NCBI RefSeq assembly: GCF_002161175.1 | Contig: NZ_NFMA01000015.1 | Location: 20,167-84,166 of the forward strand | Length of the DNA stretch: 64,000 bases | From: Flavonifractor sp. An100 | Lineage (GTDB): Bacteria > Bacillota > Clostridia > Oscillospirales > Oscillospiraceae | Direction of reading: 5' to 3' | Shown here: positions 49,081 to 57,936 of the stretch, in pieces | Position numbering within the stretch: the first letter of the stretch is position 1 | How the letters are laid out: each line of letters opens with the position of its first letter | The notes under the pieces: model-generated | The model's input: only the letters and a program-made list of their open reading frames with translations | Told to the model about the DNA's origin: nothing | Databases searched by the model: none | Made by a program: the position numbers and the translations under genes

Positions 49081-50616
49081 TCACCAATGGATGCGCAAAA
49101 TCTCTCTTACACGGACGGCCTGAGCATGGAGGGCGGCCAGGTAGAGAACGAGGCCAAACCCCAAGCTGGCTCCGCAGGCGGCCAGGGGAGAGAAGCCCTC
49201 TTGCTCCAGATAATGCAGCAGCAGATTGGAGGTGAGGGCGGCTAGAAGCGCCGCCAAACCCGGGGCAACCAGCCAGGAGAACCATTGGGGGACCAGGCCG
49301 GTGCTCCGTACTGTCAGCCATAGGCACAAAATAGCCTCCAGGGCGGTGGAGACCAGGGCTCCGGCGATGTAACCCCGCATCCCAACTCCCGGGAGGGGAA
49401 CGAGAGCCAGGGTAAAGGCCAGCTGTACCCCTCCGCCCAGCAGAGAGACCACCGCAACCTGGCGCTGGTGGCCCACCCCGTTGAGTACGCCTCCCAGCAC
49501 GGAGCAAAAGCAGCTGAGGACCATGGTGATGGCCAGGGGGAGGAGGTAAGAGCCGGCATCCGGTTGGGCAAAGAGAAGCTGACTTAAATTGGGCCCCAGT
49601 ACCACCATCATGGCCATGGATGGGAGAATCAGCACGGCCACGGCAGACATGGCCCGGGAGGTCAACCGCCGTACCTCTCCTTCCCGCCCCAGGGCACTTG
49701 CACGGGCCAGGCGGGGAACCAGGACCAGATTTAATGCCCCCAGAAAGACGGTGGGCAGAGCCAACATAGGGAGGGTCATTCCGCATACTACGCCGAACTG
49801 GGCAATGGCGGCATTGCGGTCCATGCCGCCCTCCACCAGCTTTTGGGGAATGAGGGTGGCATTGGCAGCCCCCATCAGGTTGCCCAACAGGGCATTGGCG
49901 CCCACAGGAAGGGCAATGGCAGCCACCCGCCGGCGGCGAACGCCGCCTGCCTCTCCCGGTCCGTGCAGTCCAGTGCGGGAGAGCCGGCGGCGGTAGAGAA
50001 TGCAGAGGGTCAGAGAGGAGAAGATCTCACAGACCACCATTCCGGCTACAATCAGGCCCACCACCCGTTCGGGATACTGGGGCAGAAAACAGATGAGCAG
50101 TCCTAATACCGCCCCCGCCCGAATGAGCTGCTCCAGCAAATCCACCACGGCAGGGGGGCGGATCAGCCCGGCTCCATAGAAGACGTGCTTGTGAAAATTC
50201 TCCACTCCGGTCAAAGCCACGCAGGGGACCAATAGAATGAGGCCCAGCTGTGTACGGGCGTCTCCCAAAAAGGTCACAGAGATGGCGTCTGAGGCGATGA
50301 TCACCACAGCGCCCAGAGGGATTAAGAGGAGAAAAAAGATGCGCAGACAGGTGTTCAGAGTTTGGTGGGCCCCCCGGGTGTTGCCGAGGGCCAGATACTG
50401 GGAGGTGAGATTGGATACCGCCGCAGTCAAACCCACCGCTGTAAGGGAGAGCAGCACGGAATAGACAGGCATCACCAGCTGGTACAGGCCCATGACTTGG
50501 GCCCCGGCCAGCCGGGAGAGGGCGACCCGGTATCCAAAGCCAAGCACCTGGGAGACTGCTCCCAGCACGGTCAGCAACAGGGCTCCTTTGCCCACCGACA
50601 GAACCTTGTCACTCAT
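49081..50616 (-). CDS. Polysaccharide/lipid II flippase-like MATE-superfamily protein (SpoVB-like)
   Basis: About 511 aa; start 50616 after GGTGGAG, not the longer frame. About 14 transmembrane helices; the N-terminus GKGALLLTVLGAVSQVLGFGYRVALSRLAGAQVMGLYQLVMPVYSVL is typical of SpoVB/MurJ-like exporters. SpoVB in Bacillus is needed for spore cortex synthesis. It is a single gene on the minus strand with its 3' end next to the noncoding RNA terminator. Confidence 0.85.
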   Translation of the reverse strand: MSDKVLSVGKGALLLTVLGAVSQVLGFGYRVALSRLAGAQVMGLYQLVMPVYSVLLSLTAVGLTAAVSNLTSQYLALGNTRGAHQTLNTCLRIFFLLLIPLGAVVIIASDAISVTFLGDARTQLGLILLVPCVALTGVENFHKHVFYGAGLIRPPAVVDLLEQLIRAGAVLGLLICFLPQYPERVVGLIVAGMVVCEIFSSLTLCILYRRRLSRTGLHGPGEAGGVRRRRVAAIALPVGANALLGNLMGAANATLIPQKLVEGGMDRNAAIAQFGVVCGMTLPMLALPTVFLGALNLVLVPRLARASALGREGEVRRLTSRAMSAVAVLILPSMAMMVVLGPNLSQLLFAQPDAGSYLLPLAITMVLSCFCSVLGGVLNGVGHQRQVAVVSLLGGGVQLAFTLALVPLPGVGMRGYIAGALVSTALEAILCLWLTVRSTGLVPQWFSWLVAPGLAALLAALTSNLLLHYLEQEGFSPLAACGASLGFGLVLYLAALHAQAVRVREILRIHW

Positions 50617-50708
50617 TGGCTCCACCCCTTTCAAAGCAGTGTATTCCGCCCAATCCCCATTCATTCCAGCCGGAAGGGGAAGATTTTTGGGAAAAGGGGG
50701 GCTTTTTC

Positions 50709-50737
50709 TTGCCCTGGTGTGGGATATCCGCTATAAT
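50709..50737 (+). promoter_or_regulatory. Sigma-A promoter of the enoyl-CoA hydratase gene
   Basis: TTGCCC (50709-50714), 17-base spacer, TATAAT (50732-50737). Confidence 0.75.
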
Positions 50738-50798
50738 AGAGGGCAAGAGCGGGATTCGATCCCTGGACGGAACCACGAACATAAGGAGGAACAATAAA

Positions 50799-51575
50799 AT
50801 GGCATTTGTGACGCTGGAGCAAAAAGGCCCTGTGGGCATTATCACTATGAATCGACCGGAGGCTCTCAATGCCTTGAACGATCAGGTGCTTCGGGACCTG
50901 GACAGTGTGCTGGACCAGGTGGAAGCGCAGGAAGATATTCTGGTGGCCATTCTCACCGGATCGGGACGCTCCTTTGTGGCGGGAGCGGATATCGGGCAGA
51001 TGTCTGAGCTGACGGCCGCCCAGGCCAAGCAGTTCGGCGTACTGGGCAACCGGGTCTTTTTGAAGCTGGAGAACCTGACCAAGCCCACCATCGCGGCGGT
51101 CAACGGCTTTGCACTGGGCGGCGGCTGCGAGCTGGCCATGGCCTGTGATATCCGGGTAGCCAGCGTGCGGGCCCGGTTTGGACAGCCTGAGGTGGGGCTG
51201 GGCATTACCCCTGGCTTTGGCGGCACCCAGCGCCTGCCCCGGCTGGTGGGCTCTGCCAATGCCATGGAGCTCATTCTGACTGCCCGGAACATCAAAGCGG
51301 AGGAGGCCCAGGCTATGGGTCTGGTCAGCCATGTGTATGAGCCCGAGGAGCTGATGGACAAAGCTCTGGAGCTGGCCAATGCTATCGCTGCCAATGCCCA
51401 GGTGGCGGTGCGGCAGTCCAAGGCGGCCATCCGCCGTGGCCTGCAGACGGATATGGCCACCGGTGTGGCCTACGAGAGCGAAGCCTTTGCCCTGTGCTTT
51501 GCCACCGAGGACCAGAAGGACGCCATGAAGGCCTTCTTGAATAAGGAAAAGGTAACAGCCTTTAAGAACCGTTGA
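50799..51575 (+). CDS. Enoyl-CoA hydratase (crotonase)
   Basis: About 258 aa; ATG 50799 after AAGGAGG. It hydrates crotonyl-CoA and other short enoyl-CoAs to 3-hydroxyacyl-CoA. Oxyanion-hole segments SFVAGADIGQMSEL and FALGGGCELAMACD, the catalytic glutamates in QPEVGLGITPGFGGTQRL, and the C-terminal helix are present. It is alone here, not in a butyrate cluster (no thl, hbd or bcd adjacent), with its own promoter and terminator. Confidence 0.92.
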   Translation: MAFVTLEQKGPVGIITMNRPEALNALNDQVLRDLDSVLDQVEAQEDILVAILTGSGRSFVAGADIGQMSELTAAQAKQFGVLGNRVFLKLENLTKPTIAAVNGFALGGGCELAMACDIRVASVRARFGQPEVGLGITPGFGGTQRLPRLVGSANAMELILTARNIKAEEAQAMGLVSHVYEPEELMDKALELANAIAANAQVAVRQSKAAIRRGLQTDMATGVAYESEAFALCFATEDQKDAMKAFLNKEKVTAFKNR

Positions 51576-51594
51576 TCCTTTGGCAAGTCAGCCA

Positions 51595-51624
51595 GAAACC
51601 GCCAGCCCAATGGCTGGCGGTTTC
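51595..51624 (+). terminator. Terminator after the enoyl-CoA hydratase gene
   Basis: 13-bp stem (51595-51607 with 51612-51624), loop CAAT, followed by a weak T-rich run TCTGTGTT. Confidence 0.7.
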
Positions 51625-51636
51625 TCTGTGTTGACG

Positions 51637-51666
51637 ATGACAAGGGGAGAACGCCTTTGTTATAAT
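51637..51666 (+). promoter_or_regulatory. Promoter of the second AEC transporter
   Basis: ATGACA (51637-51642), 18-base spacer, TATAAT (51661-51666), 49 bases before the start. Confidence 0.6.
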
Positions 51667-51714
51667 GAGGGGAAAAGAGAAAACGCCCTGGATGGGGCGG
51701 GGAGAAGTGGGAGA

Positions 51715-52650
51715 ATGTCTGTTTCGGTACTGCTCACCAATCTGGTGGGCTTATTTTTGATGATCGGAGTGGGATTTGTGGCGGTGCGTGTTGGGGTGCT
51801 GCCTGCCAGTGCCACCACCCCTCTGACCGCGTTACTGATGAAAATTACCCTGCCGGCCACCATTTTTGTGTCCATGCTCCGGCCATTTGAGGCGGAGTTT
51901 TTGGGTGACGCGCTGCTGATGTTTGGCCTGGGCTTTCTGTTTCATATATCCTATGTGATTTTGTCGCAGCCCCTGAGCCGGCTGTTTCGGGTGCCAAAGG
52001 GGCGTCGAGGCATGTGGGCGCTGTGCTGCTCCTTCTGCAACAATGGATTTATGGGCTATCCCGTGGCCTATGCCCTGTTTGGAGAGGAGGGGATGGCGCT
52101 GGCGGTGATGTTGGGTGTGCCCTTCAACCTGCTGCTCTACTCCCTGGGAGCGAAATTGGCTGCATCGGATGGAGAAGCGGAAAAGGAAGCTGCTACAGTA
52201 TCCTGGGGCAAGGTGTTGTTCAGCGCAGTCAACCTGGCAATTGTGTTGGGATTGACCTTTTATTGCCTACAGGTTTCCGTCCCGGAGGCTGTGTTGACCC
52301 CTGTGCAGTATCTTTCTGATATCACAACACCTCTGTCCATGCTGGTCACCGGGATGAATTTGGCGGAAGGAAAGCTGTCCGACGCCCTGCTAGACCGGGA
52401 TGTGCGGTCCATATGCCTGGTACGGCTGCTGCTGTTCCCTATTTTGACCTGGGCGGTGGTGGAGCTGCTCCCCATTGCCAATCCCATGGCGGTGGGGGTG
52501 GTAATTATCATTATGGCTATGCCCTGCGCCGCAGCCACGGTGGTAATCGGGGAAGAATATGGCGGCTGTGTGGAGCTTGGGGCCCGGGCGGTGTTTGTCT
52601 CCAGCCTGTTGTGTATCGTAACGATTCCCCTTATTTCCTTGCTGGTGTAA
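51715..52650 (+). CDS. AEC-family transporter (second copy)
   Basis: About 311 aa; ATG 51715 just after GGGAGA. Ten hydrophobic helices in the same 5+5 fold as the AEC gene at 13152-14090, but only distantly alike (LTNLVGLFLMIGVGFVAVRVGVLP; IIIMAMPCAAATVVIGEEYGG near the end). Organic anion or auxin-like exporter by family; substrate unknown. A terminator follows 5 bases after the stop. Confidence 0.88.
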   Translation: MSVSVLLTNLVGLFLMIGVGFVAVRVGVLPASATTPLTALLMKITLPATIFVSMLRPFEAEFLGDALLMFGLGFLFHISYVILSQPLSRLFRVPKGRRGMWALCCSFCNNGFMGYPVAYALFGEEGMALAVMLGVPFNLLLYSLGAKLAASDGEAEKEAATVSWGKVLFSAVNLAIVLGLTFYCLQVSVPEAVLTPVQYLSDITTPLSMLVTGMNLAEGKLSDALLDRDVRSICLVRLLLFPILTWAVVELLPIANPMAVGVVIIIMAMPCAAATVVIGEEYGGCVELGARAVFVSSLLCIVTIPLISLLV

Positions 52651-52654
52651 AGAA

Positions 52655-52694
52655 AAAGCCGGAAAGCTGCAAAATGGAGTGGCTTCCCGGCTTT
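52655..52694 (+). terminator. Terminator after the second AEC transporter
   Basis: 13-base stem with one mismatch (52655-52667 with 52682-52694), followed by TGTTCTT. Confidence 0.65.
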
Positions 52695-52711
52695 GTTCTT
52701 CTGAAATTGTG

Positions 52712-52748
52712 AAAAAAGAAGCATCTGCCGAGCAGGTGCTTCTTTTTT
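52712..52748 (-). terminator. Terminator of the tRNA-Arg gene
   Basis: 17-base arms (52712-52728 with 52732-52748, one G-U pair). On the minus strand it begins in the bases of the CCA end and finishes in TTTTTT. Confidence 0.8.
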
Positions 52749-52823
52749 GGTACGCCCGAAGGGACTCGAACCCCCAACATTCAGAACCGGAATCTGACGC
52801 TCTATCCATTGAACTACGGGCGC
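52748..52823 (-). tRNA. tRNA-Arg, anticodon CCG
   Basis: The minus strand shows a full cloverleaf: acceptor GCGCCCG pairing with CGGGCGT, D-arm GTTC..GGATAGAGC, anticodon stem TCAGA/TCTGA with loop TTCCGGT (anticodon CCG, reads CGG), T-arm GGGGGTTCGAGTCCCTT, discriminator A and encoded CCA. Total 76 nt. It is a single tRNA gene; no integrase or repeat of its 3' end is seen nearby. Confidence 0.96.
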
Positions 52824-52889
52824 ATCTGTTTGGATGCTTCGTTATTATAGCAGGATTCCGTTAGATTGTAAAGGGGAAATTTTCAAGAA

Positions 52890-53432
52890 TCAGGGAAGTG
52901 TGACCCAGGTGATTTGGCTTGGCGGGGCATGTGTGCTGCAGCAGGCCCCCATCCAGCCCCCGCCGGAGTAAATTTGAACGTACAGGCCCTCCACAGTGCC
53001 GTGGGTTTGCCCGGAGGACAGAAGGGGGGTGGGGATGCTGGAGATGGAGCGGGTCAGGCCGGTGCCAGTGTATTTGACATGGGCTTCCTTCATTGCCCAC
53101 AGCTGAGCAAAGCCTCTCCACAGGTCCGGCTGTTCCTCCAGCCACCGCTGTTCCTGAGGGGAGCATACCCGGGCGGGCAGGCCGGGACGCATGGCTTTGA
53201 CCATCTGGATATCTACCCCCACAGGGGCCAGGTCCAGAGCGCATAAAATGAGCTCCCCACTGTGGCTGAGGTTAAATTCCAGCTCCGGGTGATCAGGAAA
53301 GTATGGCTTCCCTCCGTCCCTGCGGGCAATGGAGGGCAGCTGGGGCAGTCCCCATTCGGTTTGGACAGCCATAGCCAACAGATCGTAGGCCCGGCGGCGG
53401 GCATTGGTACAGCTAGTTCCAAAGACAACCAT
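52890..53432 (-). CDS. 4'-phosphopantetheinyl transferase (Sfp-type, short)
   Basis: About 180 aa; ATG 53432 after GGGGGAAG, not the longer frame. It transfers the phosphopantetheine arm of CoA to carrier proteins. The signature is present: PVGVDIQ with the metal-binding Asp and LWAMKEAHVKYTGTGL with the WxxKE motif; FNLSHSGELILCAL is the CoA-binding segment. No nonribosomal peptide or polyketide gene lies in the window, so the target is unknown; it could also serve fatty acid synthesis. Confidence 0.85.
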   Translation of the reverse strand: MVVFGTSCTNARRRAYDLLAMAVQTEWGLPQLPSIARRDGGKPYFPDHPELEFNLSHSGELILCALDLAPVGVDIQMVKAMRPGLPARVCSPQEQRWLEEQPDLWRGFAQLWAMKEAHVKYTGTGLTRSISSIPTPLLSSGQTHGTVEGLYVQIYSGGGWMGACCSTHAPPSQITWVTLP

Positions 53433-53505
53433 GACGCTTCCCCCTTTCTGAACCAGAGTATACAAACCCATTATAGCAAAGGAAAAGAGAAAGGGGAAGG
53501 GCCGT

Positions 53506-54021
53506 TCAGCACGGGAGAGGAAACCAGGCCCCAGCGGAGGACAGGTCGACAAACAGGAGAGTATTGGGAGGATAGAGGGTAAACAGCCCCAACAGAACGA
53601 TCAAAACAGCGCAAATGAAAATGGGAATCATCCAGCCCGGCGTGGAAAAGGGACCAGAAAATTGCAGAGGGAACCAGAATCCAAATGCCATAACGGCAAC
53701 ATAGAGAAGTAGGTCCACCCAAAACGCCTCACCGCCCAGAGAGACGTGATAAAGATATCCTACCACCAGCATAATCAGGCACATCAAAGGCAGCGCCAAT
53801 AAAAAAGGCCGGATGGCTCCAGGGCGTTTCCAGGTCAGCCAGGAGGCGGCCAGGAGATAGGGCCAGACGAGGATTTTGGTGTGTTCCCAAATGCTTTCAT
53901 TGATGGGAGAGATAAGAGCGGTCAAGGCGTTGGGAAACCAGCCGTAAAGGAAATGGAGCATAGCGCCCAGAATAATAGCTCCCAGAGCGGCAGAAACAAT
54001 GTGGCGTTTGTCATAATACAC
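53506..54021 (-). CDS. DUF6512-type integral membrane protein
   Basis: About 171 aa from GTG 54021, with GAGGTGA 7 bases upstream; the longer frame lacks a site. Five to six hydrophobic helices. The segment GAMLHFLYGWFPNALTALISPINESIWEHTKILVWP, with its SPINESIWEH core, is characteristic of a conserved Clostridial membrane family of unknown function. It lies between the phosphopantetheinyl transferase and the divergent spoVAC. Confidence 0.7.
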   Translation of the reverse strand: MYYDKRHIVSAALGAIILGAMLHFLYGWFPNALTALISPINESIWEHTKILVWPYLLAASWLTWKRPGAIRPFLLALPLMCLIMLVVGYLYHVSLGGEAFWVDLLLYVAVMAFGFWFPLQFSGPFSTPGWMIPIFICAVLIVLLGLFTLYPPNTLLFVDLSSAGAWFPLPC

Positions 54022-54137
54022 CCAAATCACCTCTTTCAGCACCAGTGTATGTGGGCAACGCAGGGAATATGACGGCAACTGTGCATAGGTTCTGGGAGCA
54101 AGACACACACTAGAAAAAATGCGGTAAGCAAAATGAA

Positions 54138-54596
54138 ATGGAGAGAAGGACCTTGAAGATAACCAATCAGGACTATGGAAAGCTGATCCAGGAGCGGGCT
54201 CAACCCTCCCCCACATGGAAAAATATGCTTTGGGCATTTGTGGTGGGCGGAGCGATCTGTACAGCCGGGCAAGGGTTATCCAACTTATACCGCAGTTGGG
54301 GACTCAGCCAGGATCTGGCAGGGACTGCGGTGTCTGTGACCCTGATTTTTGCCGCCGCTCTGCTCACGGGTCTTGGATATTTTGATAATATCGCCAAGCG
54401 GGCGGGAGCGGGTACTCTGGTGCCCATCACCGGCTTTGCCAACGCCATGGTGTCCCCTGCCCTGGAATTTAAAAGCGAGGGGCTGGTCACCGGTACCGCG
54501 GCCAAACTCTTCGTAGTGGCCGGCCCGGTGCTGGTGTTCGGTATCAGCGCCAGTGTGATCTATGGCCTGGTACTGTGCCTGCTGGGCGCAAATTGA
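54138..54596 (+). CDS. spoVAC: Stage V sporulation protein AC
   Basis: 152 aa. The sequence WKNMLWAFVVGGAICTAGQGLSNLYRSWGLSQDLAGTAVSVTLIFAAALLTGLGYFDNIAKRAGAGTLVPITGFANAMVSPALEFKSEGLVTGTAAKLF matches SpoVAC, a membrane part of the channel that moves dipicolinic acid and calcium into the forespore. A TTG at 54153 could also start it. It occurs alone here; spoVAD and spoVAE, normally next to it, are not adjacent. Expect expression in the forespore (SigG), though I see no clear SigG site. Confidence 0.85.
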   Translation: MERRTLKITNQDYGKLIQERAQPSPTWKNMLWAFVVGGAICTAGQGLSNLYRSWGLSQDLAGTAVSVTLIFAAALLTGLGYFDNIAKRAGAGTLVPITGFANAMVSPALEFKSEGLVTGTAAKLFVVAGPVLVFGISASVIYGLVLCLLGAN

Positions 54597-54606
54597 GAAA
54601 TAGGAG

Positions 54607-54638
54607 GCAGCCCCGGCCGCAAGGCCGGGGCTGCTTTT
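54607..54638 (+). terminator. Terminator after spoVAC
   Basis: 12-bp stem (54607-54618 with 54623-54634), loop GCAA, then TTTT. The polyamine operon converges from the right. Confidence 0.85.
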
Positions 54639-54649
54639 CAAAGGAAAAC

Positions 54650-55771
54650 TCAGGACAGCCGGGTCTTAAAATCTTGATAGCTGAAGGAGCGCACCAGAGA
54701 CACCTTCCCGTCCCAGTCCCGCCAGCGGATGGCGGGCAGAGGCATGCCGTTGAAGGTGTTGGTCTTCACCATGGTGTAGAGGGCCATGTCCTCAAAGACC
54801 AGGGTGTCCCCCTCTTGCAGGGGGGCGTCGAAGGAGTAGTCCCCGATCACGTCTCCCGCCAGACAGGTGGGGCCGGCCAGGCGGTAGGTGTGGGCCTTTT
54901 CCCCCGGCTCCCCCGAACCCTGGAGGGGGGGACGGTAGGGCATCTCCAGTACGTCGGGTATGTGGCAGGCGGCGGAGGTGTCCAGAATGGCGATGTCCAT
55001 GTCGTTGTGGACGATCTCCAGCACCGAGGCGACCAGGAATCCGGCGTTCAGCACCACCGCCTCTCCCGGCTCCAGGTAGACCTCCACGCCGTAGGTCTCC
55101 CGCAGACGGCGGATGAGGCCGATGAGCCGGTCCACCTGGTAGCCCGGCCGGGTGATGTGGTGGCCGCCCCCCAGGTTGAGCCACTTCAGCCCCTTGAGAA
55201 AGGGGCCGAACTTGTCCTCAAAGGCCCGAAGGGTGGTCTCCAGGTCGTCGGCGTCCTGCTCACAGAGGGTGTGGAAGTGGAGGCCGTCCAGCAGGGGCAG
55301 CTGGTCGGGGCGGAAATTGGCCAAGGTGGTCCCCAGCCGGGAGCCGGGGGCGCAGGGGTCGTAGATGGCTTGGCCCTCCTGGGTGGAGCACTCAGGGTTT
55401 ATCCGCAGGCCCACCTGCTTACCTGCCGCCCGGGCCCGGGGAGCAAACTTGTCCAACTGGGCGGGGGAGTTGAAGACCAGGTGGTCGGCGTATTGCAGCA
55501 GCTCCTCAAACTCGTCGGGGCGGTAGGCGGGGGAGAAGACGTGGGTCTCTCCCCCGAAGTGCTCCTTCCCCAGACGGGCCTCGTAGAGGCCGCTGGCGGT
55601 GCTCCCCGCCAGGTATTGCCGGAGAAGGGGGTAGCAGTAGAACATGGAGAAGGCCTTCTGGGCCAGGAGGATCTTGCACCCGGCCTGCTCCTGGACCGTC
55701 TTCAGCAGCTCCAGATTAGAGCGCAGCCGCCCCTCATCCACAAGAAAATAGGGGGTGGGAAACTGAGCCAT
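54650..55771 (-). CDS. nspC: Carboxynorspermidine decarboxylase
   Basis: 373 aa, a PLP enzyme of the alanine racemase fold. It decarboxylates carboxyspermidine or carboxynorspermidine to spermidine or norspermidine. The PLP lysine is in ILLAQKAFSMF and the substrate/PLP segments HFHTLCEQ and GGGHHITRPGY are present. Last gene of the polyamine operon, 4 bases after the CASDH-like gene, the normal pairing for this route. Confidence 0.92.
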   Translation of the reverse strand: MAQFPTPYFLVDEGRLRSNLELLKTVQEQAGCKILLAQKAFSMFYCYPLLRQYLAGSTASGLYEARLGKEHFGGETHVFSPAYRPDEFEELLQYADHLVFNSPAQLDKFAPRARAAGKQVGLRINPECSTQEGQAIYDPCAPGSRLGTTLANFRPDQLPLLDGLHFHTLCEQDADDLETTLRAFEDKFGPFLKGLKWLNLGGGHHITRPGYQVDRLIGLIRRLRETYGVEVYLEPGEAVVLNAGFLVASVLEIVHNDMDIAILDTSAACHIPDVLEMPYRPPLQGSGEPGEKAHTYRLAGPTCLAGDVIGDYSFDAPLQEGDTLVFEDMALYTMVKTNTFNGMPLPAIRWRDWDGKVSLVRSFSYQDFKTRLS

Positions 55772-55775
55772 ATCC

Positions 55776-57035
55776 TTAGTCCACCAGCACCGGGTTGTCG
55801 TTGATCTGCCAGGGCAGGCCCCACTGGTTGAGCGCGTCCATGTAGGGATCGGGATCGAACTCCTCCACGGTGAATACGCCGGGCTTGTTCCACTTGCCGG
55901 TGAGGAGCATCATGGCCCCGATCATGGCGGGCACACCGGTGGTGTAGCTGATGGCCTGGGAGCCCACCTCTTTGTAGCACTCCTGGTGGTCGCAGACGTT
56001 GTAAATGTAGGCCTTCTTCTCCACGCCGTCCTTCTTACCGGTGAAGATGCAGCCGATGTTGGTCTTGCCCACGGTGCGGGGACCCAGGGAGGCGGGGTCA
56101 GGGAGGAGAGCCTTCAAAAACTGGATGGGCACGATCTGGTGGCCCTCATAGTCGATGGGGGTGGTGGACAGCATGCCCACGTTTTCCAGACACTTCATGT
56201 GGGTGAGGTAGCTCTGGCCGAAGGTCATGAAGAAGCGGATGCGCTGTACCCCGGGGATGTTCTTGGCCAGGGACTCGATCTCCTCGTGGTGGAGCAGGTA
56301 CATGTCCTTCTCGCCCACCTGGTCAAAGTTGTACTCCCGCTTGATGGACATGGCGGGAATCTCCACCCAGTGGCCGTTCTCCCAGTAGGAGCCGGGGGCG
56401 GACACCTCCCGGAGGTTGATCTCGGGGTTGAAGTTGGTGGCGAAGGGGTATCCGTGGTCGCCGCCGTTGCAGTCCAGAATATCAATGGTGTCGATTTGAT
56501 CGAAGAGGTGCTTTTGGGCGTAGGCGCAGTAGGCCTGGGTCACGCCCGGGTCGAAGCCGGAGCCCAGAAGGGCGGTGAGCCCGGCTTTTTCAAATTTCTC
56601 CTTATAGGCCCACTGCCAGGAGTAGTCAAAGTAGGCGGAGAAGCCCTCCTCCTTGCAGCGCTTGTCGTAGACCGCCCGCCATTCCGGGTCGTCGATGTCC
56701 TCGGGCTCGTAGTTGGCGGTGTCCATGTAGTTGACGCCGCAGGCCAGGCAGGCGTCCATGATGGTCAGATCCTGGTAGGGAAGGGCGATGTTCATCACCA
56801 GGTCGGGCTGTACCTTTTTGATCAGGGCGATGACCTGATCGACGTCGTCGGCGTCCACCTGCTCGGTGGTGATCTTGGTCTTCGTCTTGCCCTCCAGCTG
56901 CGCCTTTACGGCGTCGCACTTGGACTTGGTGCGGCTGGCGATGCAGATCTCCTCAAACACCTGACTGTTCTGGCAGCACTTGTGGATGGCCACTCCGGCC
57001 ACGCCGCCGCAGCCGATGATCAAAACCTTGCTCAT
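55776..57035 (-). CDS. Carboxynorspermidine/carboxyspermidine synthase (saccharopine dehydrogenase family)
   Basis: About 419 aa; ATG 57035, with GGAGGT 7 bases upstream. The NADPH-dependent enzyme (CASDH) condenses putrescine or diaminopropane with aspartate semialdehyde. The Rossmann loop KVLIIGCGGVAGVA starts the protein, and GSGFDPGVTQAYCAYAQKHLFD is the family pattern near residue 148. Pairs with NspC immediately downstream. A lysine-pathway saccharopine dehydrogenase is less likely given this context. Confidence 0.9.
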   Translation of the reverse strand: MSKVLIIGCGGVAGVAIHKCCQNSQVFEEICIASRTKSKCDAVKAQLEGKTKTKITTEQVDADDVDQVIALIKKVQPDLVMNIALPYQDLTIMDACLACGVNYMDTANYEPEDIDDPEWRAVYDKRCKEEGFSAYFDYSWQWAYKEKFEKAGLTALLGSGFDPGVTQAYCAYAQKHLFDQIDTIDILDCNGGDHGYPFATNFNPEINLREVSAPGSYWENGHWVEIPAMSIKREYNFDQVGEKDMYLLHHEEIESLAKNIPGVQRIRFFMTFGQSYLTHMKCLENVGMLSTTPIDYEGHQIVPIQFLKALLPDPASLGPRTVGKTNIGCIFTGKKDGVEKKAYIYNVCDHQECYKEVGSQAISYTTGVPAMIGAMMLLTGKWNKPGVFTVEEFDPDPYMDALNQWGLPWQINDNPVLVD

Positions 57036-57081
57036 TTCCAATACCTCCAGTATAAATAAAAAGATAATTTATAAAATGGAA

Positions 57082-57936
57082 TCAACATTCCAGGGCTAAC
57101 AGCATTTCCCGCACGATTTTTGCGGCCACGGCGTTGGACACGCCGCTGGGGTCATAGGGGGGCGAGAGCTCATTGACGTCGCAGCCCACCACATTGCAGT
57201 GGCTGCACACCAGGGTCACCGCCCGGCGAAGCTCGTCGAAGGACACCCCGCCCGGCTCGGGGGTGCCGGTGCCGGGGAAGACGGAGGGGTCCAGCACATC
57301 CAAATCCACGGTGAAGTAGACCGGGGTGTTGGCAAGGGCTTTCACTTGCTCCTCCAGTCCTCCCAGGTCAAAGGGGTGGGTGGACACATGGTCCTTGCCC
57401 CAGAGCCACTCGGAGCGGTCCCCGGAGCGGATGCCGAACTGGAAGATCCGGCCGTCCCCGGTGAGCTCCCAGCACCGGCGGATGACGCAGGCGTGGGACA
57501 GCTCCACTCCCAGGTAGTACCCCCGCAGGTCGGTGTGGGCGTCAAAGTGGAGGATACACACGTCGGGGTAGCGGCGGTGGACCGCCCGGAAGGCCCCCAG
57601 GGTCACCAGGTGCTCCCCGCCCAGAAGGAAGGGGAGCTTCCCACCTTCCAGAATTTCCGCCGCCCGCTCCTCAATGGCCTCCAGGGCCAGCTGGGGGCTG
57701 CCCAGGGAGAGCTCCAGGTCCCCGCTGTCCAACACGGAGCAGTCGGCCAGGTCCCGGTCCTGATAGGGACTGTAGGTCTCCAGGCCGTAGGACTCCCGCC
57801 GCAGGGCGGAGGGGCCGAAGCGGGTGCCAGGGCGGTTGGAGGTGGTGGAGTCAAAGGGGGCTCCAAACAGGACTGTTTTGGCCTGGTCCCAGGGGGTATC
57901 GCAGGCCATGTAAACATCAATCTGCGGCTTCAACAT
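57082..57936 (-). CDS. speB: Agmatinase
   Basis: 284 aa, ureohydrolase family: hydrolyses agmatine to putrescine and urea. The binuclear manganese ligands are visible in GGEHLVTLG, HFDAHTDLR and FTVDLDVLDPS. The start overlaps the speE end by 20 bases. It uses agmatine made by the SpeA-like enzyme of the same operon, so the operon converts arginine to putrescine. Confidence 0.93.
   Translation of the reverse strand: MLKPQIDVYMACDTPWDQAKTVLFGAPFDSTTSNRPGTRFGPSALRRESYGLETYSPYQDRDLADCSVLDSGDLELSLGSPQLALEAIEERAAEILEGGKLPFLLGGEHLVTLGAFRAVHRRYPDVCILHFDAHTDLRGYYLGVELSHACVIRRCWELTGDGRIFQFGIRSGDRSEWLWGKDHVSTHPFDLGGLEEQVKALANTPVYFTVDLDVLDPSVFPGTGTPEPGGVSFDELRRAVTLVCSHCNVVGCDVNELSPPYDPSGVSNAVAAKIVREMLLALEC

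Noticed and set aside
52748..52823. tRNA-Arg as a prophage attachment site
   Set aside because: No integrase and no second copy of the tRNA 3' end were noticed nearby.
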